Positions 1 through 12,100 of a stretch of DNA of 64,000 nt are shown piece after piece. The notes below the pieces were generated by a model. It was not told the origin of the DNA. It saw nothing but the letters and a program-made list of their open reading frames with translations, and did not search any database. Source of the DNA: Scatophagus argus (lineage: Eukaryota > Chordata > Actinopteri > Scatophagidae); assembly GCF_020382885.2 (NCBI RefSeq), contig NC_058510.1, positions 1,784,001 to 1,848,000 on the forward strand. Reading direction: 5' to 3'. Positions within the stretch are counted from its first letter, which is position 1. Every line of letters starts with the position of its first letter. Made by a program: the position numbers and the translations under genes.

Positions 1-1096
1 AGAAATGGGTCTGTATAAAAATAACCTGATTACAGCCCACACGTTGCCATCGCAGAGAACAGATTGGATATTTACATAACAAGCTTAGTCGTGCAGTCAG
101 TTTCACACCAGCAAGAAACCAGATTCACTTTGCAGAAGCAATAGGGTCTGTGTTATCTGCACTGGGAAATGTGGAACAAATATGTGTGGCGTGCTTCACA
201 CGCTCGTATGGACTCGTGAACTGCGACTTGATGTCGCTGCAGTTGGTTTATCGAGCGCAGAAAAATGCGTATGAATGAGACGAGGACGTTCAGGTAGGAG
301 GTTCGTTGGTTCATTTGGCAGCGGATTAGTGTGGAGAAGACGGTGGACTTTTTTGGCCTTACAGTCCCGGCTTTGTCTTTGCTGATGAAAACAAAAACCC
401 CAGCAAGAGGAACCTGCACTGAGAGACAGAAAGATAAAGACAGACAGAGACAGAGGGAGGAGGTGTGGAGGAGTGGAGGAGTGCCGTGAGAAGCAAAGCA
501 AAGCATGGAGGAGGCACAGTAAGAGTACTGCGTGTGGAATCCATTACTGCCTGGTGCGATACCAGGCATCAAGTAAATGTACAGCAAACAAGATCTTTCA
601 TTTGGAGATCATCATTTTAAAGGGACAGCTCACCCAAACACTGAAAACAAATGTTGTTCTTCTCAGCTGTAGTGCTGTTTTGGAGATATCAGCTCTGGAA
701 ATGTCTGTCTAATGTCCAATGAAGCTGGATGGCACTTTAGAAAACTCAACGGCAACGTCTCCATGACCCCCGCCATGACCTGCTTACTAAGATAATCCAA
801 AGACCTCGAGGAAGGAGGAGACACATCCCTTTAAACATCTCAACCTACTAAGGAGATACGTACAATCAATCTTTGTACCTCATTTTTACTCCTAGTCAGT
901 TTGAACCCGCCTGAACCCAGTTCGACCACCCATCAGCGGGTTTCCTTCGAGCACAGAGTGATAACATCAGCCGGCACACAGTATTACTAGACAGTATTAC
1001 TTTACCTCCTTCCAGGAGACTGATATGTCAAAAACAGTTGTGCAGTGCCTCCTCATAGATCTGATAAGATTAGAAAATGGAAGTTTCAAATTCAAA

Positions 1097-1097
<1 letters not shown>

Positions 1098-1135
<38 letters not shown>
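1098..1135. repeat. (CA)19 microsatellite
   Basis: Uninterrupted CA dinucleotide run. Confidence 0.98.
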
Positions 1136-1137
<2 letters not shown>

Positions 1138-1330
1138 GCTTTGGGGAGATTTTCCCCTGTGATTGGTTGTGGTTACAGCAGCTCTGAAAGCCAGAGTCTC
1201 AGCTCTGCACCAGAAATGTTTCCACCCTTCCTGATCGGGGTAAACATTCGTACCATGCGGCCACCCATTGGCCAAAAACTCGAAACTGATCCGCACCGCA
1301 AAATCGGAAGTAGGTCGACTGGCGCTGTTG

Positions 1331-1335
<5 letters not shown>

Positions 1336-1388
<53 letters not shown>

Positions 1389-1397
1389 TCTCTCTCT
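1336..1397. repeat. (CT)n microsatellite
   Basis: About 31 CT units with one CCC interruption at 1384-1386. It is 200 bp from the CA run and creates Ser-Leu reading frames that are artefacts. Confidence 0.98.
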
Positions 1398-1739
1398 GGC
1401 TCAGTGTGACCAACAGTTTCTTTTTCAAACTTGTGCTTGTGGGAATAAGGCAGACTGATGCCATAACAGAGCTGTTAATAACTTCAGTGGGAGAAACTTG
1501 GAGGGGAAGTACAAGACTAAAGAAGGGAATGGCTACCTCCCATCTCCTGCACTTAATGACATCATATTTGTGGAGGCATGAACCTTTGCAGCAAGTGTGT
1601 TTTTTTTAAAAAAATGGTGGACATACTGTAAGCTTCAAGGAACAGAAATATTTGCTTACAAAGTTTAGCATAAAGGTTTTAAAATGGAAGTGTTGCTCCC
1701 TGCCAACAAGGAAGTCCATATAATCCCACCTTTTTACAC

Positions 1740-1900
1740 TTTGGTTCATCCCGTGTCTCTTTACGGGAATTGCGTTGCTGATGTTTGCAGATGATGTGGT
1801 TCTGCTGCCTTCTGGCTCCACCCTCTGCCCTCCGGGTGGAGGTACAAGGTCCCAAAGATAAGGAGCTCCAGAGCTCCAAAGTGCTGCCATCCACCATGAA
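1740..1900 (+). mobile_element. LINE reverse-transcriptase fragment (FADD box)
   Basis: One frame reads GIALLMFADDVVLLPSGS, with the FADD motif at about 1784-1795. This is the catalytic YADD/FADD box of non-LTR retrotransposon reverse transcriptases, with the typical hydrophobic flanks. No surrounding domain is intact and the frame is quickly lost, so it is a short remnant, perhaps of a Rex-type element. Confidence 0.6.
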
Positions 1901-2348
1901 ATACAGTCAGCACTTTGATTTCCCTCACTGCACTGTTGCTTCAGGAACTGAATTGGGAGCAGGTTAGGGTTGGATTTAATATGATAAATCTGTTTGTTAG
2001 TTTCAAGATGTGTTTGTTAATGGGCTTTAGAGGTGCTTGTTGGCAGATTTTGTATAAAATTTGGCTTTTAATTGCTTTCCCCCTTCTGATATAGTGATAA
2101 TTAATGCTCATGCAGCTCCAAATGATCCAGTAATATTTGGAGCAGCACCAGTGCACGTGTTGTGCACAGAGAAAAGACATATGAACAGTGTAAATTACTG
2201 CCGCTGATACATTATTCATAATTAGTGCTTCTAAATGTTGTGGCGAAGAAGCACAAAATGCTCTCACAGTGAGAGAGGAGTGCTGTGTTTGCCAAACTGA
2301 TGTATAATTTACCAGGCAGGATCTAATGATATCTGCACCGTCCTCTTT

Positions 2349-2351
<3 letters not shown>

Positions 2352-2381
<30 letters not shown>
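2352..2381. repeat. (TG)15 microsatellite
   Basis: Uninterrupted TG run. Confidence 0.98.
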
Positions 2382-2384
<3 letters not shown>

Positions 2385-4191
2385 CTCTGTGTGAGTAATA
2401 TGACAGGAGGCTTTGGTCAGTATGTTTTAATACAGCTGGTGTGAAGGTGGAGGCGCTCTCTGTGATAGATCAGCCACCTCCAGCACCAGGGCTCAACATA
2501 CTGCTGAATGGTGCAAGTTCAGCAGTGAGTGGAGGCCACAGGAGAAGGATGAGCAATGCACTCACCACCCGAATTTGAGCAATTATGATTGATTATAGCT
2601 CCCCGAAGTGTTTCTCACACTGGTCCTCTCAGAGCGCTAAATTGGTTCTTGGCTGCGGGCGTCGCACCATCTCGCACAGGAACATTTTAAAGCAGTCCGT
2701 AGCCTGCAGAATTGGGTTAGCGTGGACCTGTCACAGTTAGCTTATGAATTAATGCTGCATTACACCGGACGAGTTTTATTCTGAGGGGGGCTGCAGTAAC
2801 CCTGCTGTCGCCACAGCAGATTAGTCTGTAGTCTGGACGGGCTGAAGAGCGAACACCTTGACCCAGGCTGGGGGCCGGTCTGGGGGGCTCTATGTGATTT
2901 TTTTGAAATGTGTCTGGATTGTTGGCCCGTGACTGGCCAGGTTCATGTGGTGTGAAGCAGTGCAAGACGTAGCAGAGAAAAAGTTTCTGTCAGTTTAGCT
3001 CAAGGGAGCGAAAGGAAAATGTGGAAGAACTGAGCTTTCTACAACAAACCCACTTAAACTGACAGTTTGCACTTTATTTCTCAGGATTTGCTCCTTTTCT
3101 TGTCAGAAGCATTACGTTACTGCCGGCCTGAGGCAGCGGGGCTCATGAATGATGGGTGAGATTATCAGAAGTACTCATACTTCATCGAGTGTTTTTATTT
3201 GTGATTGCATAATTTCCAAACAGTGTATTCATGGCTGGTAATGTCGGTGATCTTGAACTTGAAGCCAGTGCTCACTGTGAGCAGCTCCAGATACAAGCGT
3301 GAGCTGCTCCTCTAACATGTACATGTGAAAAACTGTAATGGGCTAAATTAGCCCTGGGCCAAGAATGATCGTGAGTCACGGGAAAACCATTATCCTGCAG
3401 ATGCTTCTCAGATGAATGATCACATTAAAACAAAGGTGTTATGACACTAGAGGCCTTTCAAAATGTTAATTGTAAGCAAAAAGCCCTGGGCATGCAAAGA
3501 CCAAATCGCTGCAACAGTTAAGAAACATTTTATGAGGAGGCTATGCTACGCCGTACGTGATATGAAGAGAAACGCTTTGAGACTTCGATCACTGTGGGAA
3601 ACGTGCCTTGCTCATGGGCTGGGTGAACTGGGAGCTTTGGTGAGGAGTCTGAGGGTTTTAGTGCTGCGTCTCACTGTGACACAGACAGAAGAAAACACTG
3701 CAAACCACTGCTGGCCTTCAGATGGAGCCAGCGGAAACACAACCAGGACGAGGAGGAAACCAGTGAGCACCAAAGAGACCAATCCTGGAAATGTTCTCAG
3801 ACATTAAAGCAACATGAGAGAGAGTGGGTCACACATCCACGACAGCCAGACTCTACATAACACCTTCTGTACACCGACACAAATATTCTGTTGTTGAATG
3901 AAACACTACACTTAGTTCATGAAATACTGATGACTTTTCATCTTCAGGATTTGTGTACAGAAATCCTCCATCTTTATCTTGTGCTGTCACAGATAAAAAG
4001 GGTAATTCATGTTCCAGGTCTAGCAGTTTTCTGGCATTTTAATGCTCTCGTGTCTTTAAGGATTCTCTGTTGACCTGAGACCTGAGACCATGTGGTCCAT
4101 ATGGAGCGGACATAAATAAAAGGACACGAAGCACCTTGTCCTAAAAGATAAGAGAATGTATTGAGAAACATATGGGAGCCTCACAGACGCG

Positions 4192-4193
<2 letters not shown>

Positions 4194-4222
<29 letters not shown>
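4194..4222. repeat. (TG)n microsatellite
   Basis: TG run of about 14 units. A second, shorter TG run lies at 4394-4411. Confidence 0.98.
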
Positions 4223-4639
4223 TGTCAGAAACCTGGCAGCATCACCCTTCGAGACAACGTGTCACTTCCTGGCAGCCCCCCCGACCCACTCGCACTGTCA
4301 TGTGGTGGCATCACAGGAAGTTTACCTGCTGCTTATGACCCTGACTCATAACCTAAAGTGCCAACTGGGGTGAGGATGATGTACACCATGTCCGTGTGTG
4401 TGTGTGTGTGTTGCATCAGTGTTGGATCCCTGCACAGAGGATGTAATAGGTCACATCCTCTGATATTTACTGTTGGCCTTTTATTAGAATTCAGATCCAG
4501 TTAGTGGGTACGTAAGGTGTGACCCTCAGATGAGATGTTCCTGTGGTGACTGTTTGATTCCTGAGATGAAAAGTGAAGCTAATGCAGGAGATTTTTAAGT
4601 CAAACATTTTTGGTTTATCACTTGTCTTGAAGGAAAAGT

Positions 4640-4740
4640 CTTGTGCAAAGTCCAGGACTATAACACCAGAATCCAGGGTTTGATTCCCATCTGTGGCTGG
4701 GTTCAGGCAACAGAAACACTGTGGTTAAGGTTAATGAACG
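4640..4740 (+). mobile_element. SINE-like remnant with B-box-like motif
   Basis: GGTTTGATTCCC at about 4677-4688 resembles a tRNA B box (GGTTCGANTCC). It is followed by CATCTGTGGCTGGGTTCAGG and CAACAGAAACACTGTGG, wording typical of a fish tRNA-derived SINE body. No A box is intact. Weak assignment. Confidence 0.35.
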
Positions 4741-5655
4741 ACTGTGATTTCAGCTATATGTTTATTTTAAACAATGGTTGTCAAGGCCAGGAATCCCATT
4801 CAGGCTGACTTCAGGTACTTTTGAGCCTGTGTTCTCTCTGTGTTCTCACTAAAGCCTGCGCTGATAGAAGCTGCCTTTAATAAACAGGTCAGTTTGGGTG
4901 TGGAGGTCCTCATTCGAATCAAGTCCGTCACTCTGTCCAGGCAAAGGTCTGCACATACAGACAGACGTCTGTGATGTCAGTCAGGTTTGTGGATCAGGTA
5001 AGGAGTCTCCCCGCTGAGGGATGATGATCCGACCCCGACGAGCAGCTCACGGCGGGAAGCGAGCCACGTCAAAATGCCACAGCAAATAAAATGCAGGAAG
5101 AGGGAGCTCAAACAAATCTATCAAAACTGGATTCATGATAAGAAGATATCATTTGAAAGGTCAGGCCTGTCTGAAACAGACAGCCAAAGATATCTGCAAA
5201 TATTACATTATCCATGTTTTGAATATTTGGAAGGTTGGGAGTGTCTGGAAGACGAGCAAACAGCAACCGATCAACAAGCAGGCGTCTGCGTGAGGCTCAT
5301 TTCCTTCCAGAAAGCATGAGCAACGTGACCTACATTATTCCGAGAGCAGGATTTCGATTTGTGAGCATGTGACTGTGCAACGCGTTCGTATCCCAGTTTG
5401 TCACATAACGCATCACTCAGGTAACCCTTTGGTGTCTGTGGCCGACGCATGATCAACGCCTAGGACAAGATCACTGATGTCTGGTTTCACACGGGACATG
5501 AAGTCCAGACTCCAGGATGAAGGTCAAGCGTGTGACCCTCCACTCCACGCTGACCTCCACCCCTGATCGAGTACTGAGCATGTGCATGAAACACAGAGGG
5601 GTGTGAGGAAAAACATGTTTGACGTTCTGGGAACAAGAGCAGCCTCGAATGTATT

Positions 5656-5678
5656 TGTGTGTGTGTGTGTGTGTGTGT
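5656..5678. repeat. (TG)n microsatellite
   Basis: TG run of about 11 units. Confidence 0.97.
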
Positions 5679-6914
5679 TCTCTTGATGGAGGTGGCCGAG
5701 CTCCTCATCATCATTAATCTTCATCTTAAAAGCAAACAGTAAAATCTGACTGCACTAAAGCTCCTATTTTCTAATGATGCTGTCCTTCACTGGTGGCCTG
5801 CTGCCAGCCAAAGAGCTTCTGCTGCTATCTTACTATCAATGCCACAAATCGCTGTCTGCATTGTTTTCCATTTGGCCCAGGATGCAGCGCACGACTGCTT
5901 CGAGCTCCATCTGATGCTAGAATAGGGAATCAGTGAGTGCCGTAATCAATGGCTAATAACCGTCCAGGCAGCTCATTTGGGCAGCCAGGTGGAATGGGTT
6001 TGTTTCATTGGGTCGTTCACCGTTTGTCTGGTCGGAAATGGGGCGCTGCAGCCAGCTGCAGGGCTGATGTTTCAGTCGGTGTGCACCATCATCACAGTGC
6101 TGGCACCGCCTGTTGTTTCCACAGCTACACCCGAAAACAATTTTAACCTCTGGAAATGGAAAAAAACTGCGCACAATAGCTGCAATATCACTGCAATTCA
6201 TATTTCCTGACACAAAAAGCGAGAAGAGTTTGCCCCACTTAAGGAACGCTTTGTTTTTTTTGTCTGTGCTGGGTTACATTGGACTCTCTGGCTCTGTGTA
6301 TTTCTCTCTCTGCCATCCCTCCATCCCTGACAGCCGCTTTGATTGAGATCATGCTGTCATCTGCTTTCAGTGTTACTTACACTCAGAAATGGGACACGTC
6401 CCTCCCACTGCAATCTGTCTGTGTTACCGAGCTGACTTTGGGGTGGGACTCCGGTCACTTTGCACACTTCTCTCTCTCCACCTCCCTCACTCTCCACCTC
6501 TCTCTCTCCACCTCTCTCCTCCCACTCGTCATTTGGTGCCCAGATGGAGCCGTTGCAGGCGAAGCAAGCTTTAGCTGTGTGCCCTACCTTTTGCAGAAAA
6601 ATTTTGCTGCAGGGCGACGAGAGAGAAAAACATCAATGAACGCCTTCTGCTGCAATCTGTGTCCAGTAGCGTAAGCGGCACAGTCGCTTTGAGCACAAAG
6701 TTAAACCAAAGAAATTTAATGCTGCTATTTAAAAGGAAGATATGACAGCTTTTCAGTTGCATATGAACCTTATGGGAGCAGAATGATTGTTCCGGGTACT
6801 AATCAAACCCTCAGGTGTTTCATAGCTTTTAAAAAACGTTAATTTCTGACAGCAAAACGCATGAAAATATGAATTAATGGTCCTAATTTTTTTTGTTTGG
6901 TAAGTGACCGTGGT

Positions 6915-6990
6915 GTAAGTGGGATAATGCCCCTCGAGGTGTCCATAATCAGGAGTTAATGGACCTCCACGCCGTCCATTAATTCCCGTT
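6915..6990. mobile_element. MITE-like palindromic fragment
   Basis: GAGTTAATGGAC (6953-6964) and GTCCATTAATTC (6974-6985) form a 12-bp stem with one mismatch and a 9-nt loop. The flank GGGATAATGCCCCTCGAGG and the hairpin together look like a fish non-autonomous element I recall as dispersed. The element type is not assigned. Confidence 0.4.
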
Positions 6991-7465
6991 AATGTACTTT
7001 GTGCACATATTGTTCATCTAAAACACAACTCGACCTGTTACTGTCTCATAGGAAATACTCATCAGCGTGTGTGCTCTTCTTTTAATTTAGTCCCTATTAC
7101 TGTATGATCCAGACTGAAAATACTGCATAGTACTTTGTTTTAGGTCTCCTCAGCTATACGAGGGCTGTAATCCAGTGAAGTACATGATAGTTTGCAGTAC
7201 TCACATCCAGCTAATCCAGCTGTCTGGATGTTTTTAGGTGAATTTGTGATGTTTGACTGTGATATTTGCTGTTCACATTGAACACCTCCAGGCTGTGAAT
7301 CCTTGTTGCTATAGCGGAGGATATTTTTACTCTTAGTCAACGTGTATACGGGGTTACCTCCTGCCACGTCCTTCTCGTTTGTGACCTTGATAAAGTTCAA
7401 GGCCCTTTTTGATCTCCATTTATTGTAATCACAATAATAACAGTCATACAGTGTAAGTAAGTAAG

Positions 7466-7535
7466 CTGTGTCTGTGCAGCTCAGTTGGTAAAAGCTGTTA
7501 TTGCAAGAGTCTGTGCTTTGCTCACCACAGGAGAC
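7466..7535 (+). pseudogene. Decayed tRNA-like or SINE head
   Basis: GTGCAGCTCAGTTGGTAAAA at about 7474-7493 resembles a tRNA A box (TAGCTCAGTTGGTAGAGC). The following sequence gives no good anticodon stem and no clean B box. It could be the head of an old SINE or a dead tRNA copy. Confidence 0.25.
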
Positions 7536-8461
7536 AACCATGCTGAAAATGCATGTTTTCCTTTGAGCACCTGTCTAACATGCACCGGATGAGGTGTTCA
7601 CTCACTGTGGAGACGAAATGCGCTTCGGCATGTTGTCAAAAATGAAAACAACAGCAGCCCCGCGAGGGAATCCCATCAGGGAGGAGCTGGGGGGCTTGGA
7701 TTGGATTACCGGTCATTTCCAAAACATATCCTCTTCCTCACATTCGGTACAGGCGAAGTGTTGTGCTACAGTCCGGCTTCTTTTTCTCACTCAACAACAT
7801 GCAAGCTCAAACCAAGGCCAAACATGTGGCCAAGGAGGAATACTGGGTGGACAAACATGATCAAACATTAGTGGTATGTTTTTTATTTTTCCATTTTGCA
7901 CAAGGGGCAAATGTAAGTGAATCCATGTCTGACGGTGGACATACTTAATCCACAAACTAATTTAATACATTCCTTTTGTTCTTATATTGCTGGTTTTGTG
8001 CAGGGTTATAACATTCAGTTTTGCTACTGCCACTGTTGGGAGGAGGGTTTTAGAAACAATCAACCACTGAAGATTTAACTCTCAATTTCACTGATAATAC
8101 AACGTATACACGTATCCAGGCCTATTGCTTAGATCACATGTGGGCAAAATACAATCCCAAAGCCAGAACCGGCTGATCACACTCTCATCCAAAATGCCAA
8201 ACAAGAAAAAAAACCAAAACTCTCCAAAAACAACTCCCAGAAGTCAATAAAAGGTGGCAGTATTTAACTTTGCCTTGAGATGATTACAGTGAGTCTGCAT
8301 TGTTATTTAACTTGATTCCAACAGATGGCGCTGTCTACAGTTAGACTGGACTAAAAGTTATGTTGGCGCGTGTGAAGACAGAGACACGAGTGAGAATGAA
8401 AGCTTCTGAAGAGACAAAAGTCGACTCTGAATGTTCTTAACCAGTAGCGGACGTCTCGACC

Positions 8462-8500
8462 AAATTTCCCCTCGGCGATCAATAAAGTCATCTTCTCTCA
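8462..8500 (+). mobile_element. LINE/SINE 3' tail remnant
   Basis: AAATTTCCCCTCGGCGATCA followed by ATAAAGTCATCTTCTC resembles the conserved 3' end of fish LINE and partner SINE families (AATTTCCC...GGGATCAATAAAGT plus short tandem tail). Shorter ATAAAG-type tails also occur near 11200, 29675 and, inverted, at 9445 and 58230. Confidence 0.45.
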
Positions 8501-8918
8501 TCTAAACATTTTGCACTGTTGGTTCAAAGGCAGCAGGTTTGATGTGACAACAGAACAGCGCTGTGTTCAAGGGACACAACATCAAGAGACGCTTGTCAAC
8601 CGATCAGCTAACCACACCACAAACCCGTCATCGTGGGAGGAAAAACCCTGAGACTGAACTGCCAGGCAGAATGTTTTTACAGTGCAGTCGACCATCCAAG
8701 AAGGTAAAGTTAGCAAGACGTCGTCACCCAGAGGCAGCCCCTCTCTGATGGTGCGTTTAGGACAGACTGTTTGGTGGAGGCTGCTAGCATCCTGTGTTGT
8801 CCTGACGACAAGTCAGTTTTCTTCCTGAGTCAATGGCTCAGTTTGTGGCCCTTCACTTACTTTGTATAAGTCAGTTTGGCCCTCTGGAAAAACAGTGAGA
8901 CCAACCCCTGACTTCAAC

Positions 8919-9170
8919 AACACTCCTCCAGTCATTAATAGCACATTTCAGTTTAATAAAGCCCTCTTCACTTCCAGGTGCAGACTCAAGGAAAGATTTA
9001 ATGACATACTTGGACAGGAGCTCTCAGCCTGCTGCGTCGGAATAAGACCAGCGGCTCATCCAAATGTTCATTTAACCGAGGAGGAGATTTGGAAGGCCAT
9101 TCAGTTAATGCCCTCAGGCAAAGCACCTGGTTTAGAGAGGTTCCCATTAAAATTTACAAAAGTCTGAATT
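8919..9170 (+). mobile_element. LINE ORF2 fragment (L1/Tx1-like, pre-RT region)
   Basis: The frame contains VHLTEEEIWKAIQLMPSGKA followed by PGLERFPLKF. This matches the conserved stretch in L1-type reverse transcriptases (EEI..AI..M..GKAPGPDGFP.EFYK) that precedes the RT fingers. Several consensus positions are lost (DG has become ER) and the frame ends soon after, so this is a decayed fragment. Sequence to about 9.4 kb may be further remnant but is not readable. Confidence 0.65.
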
Positions 9171-12100
9171 ATGCCCTGTTTTAATGCCACTAATCAACAG
9201 TCTTCTGGAGGGAAACAAAGGAGAGGAAGACTATGCAGTTGGGGAGGTTGGGGAAGATGTCCTCTACAACGGTCCCCCACATGGTTGACTAGTCAACTGT
9301 ATGGACACTTTCATCGCTGCATACATGCAAATGAGGTTTTCCCAGAAGTAAGGGTTTGGTTGGGGCTTCTTTCTACAGCTGTCATAGGAGCCATCAGCAA
9401 TGCAAAGAGGAATCCATGATGGAAGAATCCATCATTCAAACCAAAGCTTTATTGTCACCATCAGCTTTACGACAATAACGTCCAAGCTGATTCTCCAAAG
9501 TAGAAGCCAGTGTGGGGAAAAGTCTTTTCGGAAAATGAACAAACCTTTGTGTGATTTTAAAGGAATAGTTTAGGAAATTCACTTATTCACTTTATTATTG
9601 CTGTTGTTATTTCACTTTCCTTAATTTTGATTTGCTGACCGAGTGTCCAGCCAGCTCTTCCAAACCAGCTTGATTCTTTCGTTTCGTAAGATAACGTTGC
9701 TCATCCTAAGATGTTTTCAACAGTTTCATGACGGTTGGTATGCGACAAAATGTAATCAGTAGAAAGTACAAGTTGACCAACTGCTGTGATAATGTGTTGG
9801 TACTATCTGAAGTGGCAAAGGAATAACGTTCGTCTAAAAATAAGTGTAGTAATACTGTGCTTGTTCCTGAGCGAGACTCTGAGGTGACGATTGTAAAAGT
9901 CGATCCCATAGTTTCATTTTTGTTTACGTTACCACATTTTTAAGCACATTTTAAGAAAATAACCGTCAATTAGCCGTACGCCAGAAGACCTCTTCCAACA
10001 AAATCATGACCTGGACTTTAAATCCAACGACCCGGCAAACCGTTTGCCAGTAGTCAGCGATAGTTTTTATGCAGTCTTCGGTGGAAAATATTGAGTTAGA
10101 AAGGGTCATCTAAAAGAATTCCAAAGTTTCTTTTCTGACTAATATGAAAAGGATCATAAAACAACAGGTCGCTCTTCAATTTTTTTTATCTCCCCTTTTA
10201 GGCAAACAGTTTGAGGTGCACTCAGAGCTCGCTGAAACCCTGCACTGTAGCCGCTACTGGCGCACCCGTGAATCCGGGAAACTTTAACGATGACAGTGCA
10301 CCTGTGAGAGCAATAATAATAAACCTAATCTTAATACGCAGAGAAGAGTTATGAAGCTTCCACTATAAAAAGACATTAACCCCCTGTTGTTTGTGTTCCT
10401 CGCTGCGGGCAGGAGCCATGAAAGTGGCTGCAGGAAAAGAAAAACTCCTAATCACCATCAATAAAAACCTAATACTCTCCTGCTTGTGTAGCAATGCCAG
10501 TTATGAGAGGACATGATTTTATGGAGTTGGAGTATACTGTGGCATAAAAATCAAGTCGGTGTGATTGCCTTGGGGGAGTGTTTTTATGTCTGTGAAACCT
10601 TGAAAAATTGGACACACTGGGGGGTTATGGGCGTTATCAACCCCAGACACTCTGCTGGAGATTGTCAGAATGAGTCGATCTCAATCCACTCCTGCGAGTC
10701 CTGCAGTTCTGTATATTTGGCCGTGGTGCACTTATAGGAGAAAGTAATTCGGCAGCATTCGACTCAACAAGCACGACCCTCGCCGGGCAGGAAATGCTAC
10801 TGGGGGCTCTCAGAGGGACGTCAGCTGAGACACTTTACAGTTTAGCTCGATGTGTGCACTTAACTGTGCCTGGGCTGAAAGTGAATTCCTCTCACTGAGC
10901 GGTCTTGTTCAGTCCGGCTGCTTCGACATTATGGTGCAAACTCAAACTCGGTCCTGCATGAGTCTCAGGGCAAGTTCGTCAAGGACAAGTGAGCAATAAA
11001 TCTAAGAGGGAGGGTTGAACAGCAGCGTATCGCACTCAGTCCTGTCAACGGCGCCTGACTTATATCTGACATAGTCGTGATGAGGTTTCTGTTGACCTGT
11101 CGCCACCATCTTGTCTCACTCTCTGTGGCTCTTTCTCGCCGTTTGACAGCCGAATATCCAGCCAACGCATAGCTGTCATGGTGTAAACCCCTCACTAATG
11201 ATCAATAAAGTTACCATCATCATAACAGTGTCCAGTGATCAATGATGGCTTCACCAAGCAGCGGTTTGGTTTGGTGGCTGCTCATATGTATGTGTGTCAT
11301 TGGTCATACGCTCGCTTATAACAGCCGACTCATGGCTTAATTGCAAAAAAAAAAGGATTACATTTTAATTCGTTGCTGCACAGATGTTTTGTCAGAACAC
11401 AAAAGTCGGTGATTTGCTCCACAAGCTTGTGGTAAAAGATATTTATCCCCTCGTTGTCCTCCCTGATAAGCACGTCTGCAACAACGCTGTTAACATTGTG
11501 GTTAAAATTCAGCTATTTGGGTCACTTCACACGTTCATCGTGTTTAATTCATCATATCATTTAATCTGTAACTCATAATTACTTTCCCTCCTCTGCAAAG
11601 AGTCACAAACTGACCTTGCCTGATAAAGTAAATGTTCTAATATTGTGGAAAAACTCATCTTTCATGATAAATGAGACTGGTTGTACAAATAAAAAGTAGA
11701 CGAGTGTGTCCAAACATCCTGCCTCTCTTCTCACCAGTTAGAAAACCCTTTGCAGTCTTTAAAGGTTCTTGTTTTATCCATCTGGTGCTGCAGTCTGGGC
11801 CCAAATGGCCGATGACGAGAGACTGTGTGTGCTGTGGACAGAAAGGAAGGGACGGAGAGCCAAAGAATCACACATAAGACGAGGTGGGCGGGTTGAACTT
11901 TGTCCTCTTCTGAGTGATCATCGTCAGGCATCACAAACTGTCCACCGATCCTCAGAAAAACAGCTCGGTTTGATCTAAATGTGATCGCTGGCATCGTATG
12001 TCTGACATGTGTGTTCGATGTATCAGCGACGAGCCTCCTCTCGGCAAGCACGCGCCTCATACATGGAAACTCTGAACGTTTAGCACATAAACGCAGTTGT

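Larger units (their letters stand above)
1..8850. other. Non-coding region
   Basis: Apart from the microsatellites, LINE box, SINE-like and MITE-like fragments listed separately, I see no exon with matching splice signals and homology. Short open frames here look random. The 5760-6000 stretch is fairly complex and could hold conserved regulatory sequence, but this is not shown. Confidence 0.6.

Noticed and set aside
1045..1458. Open frames on both strands through CA and CT runs
   Set aside because: They exist only because dinucleotide repeats lack stop codons, giving Thr-His and Ser-Leu runs with no homology.
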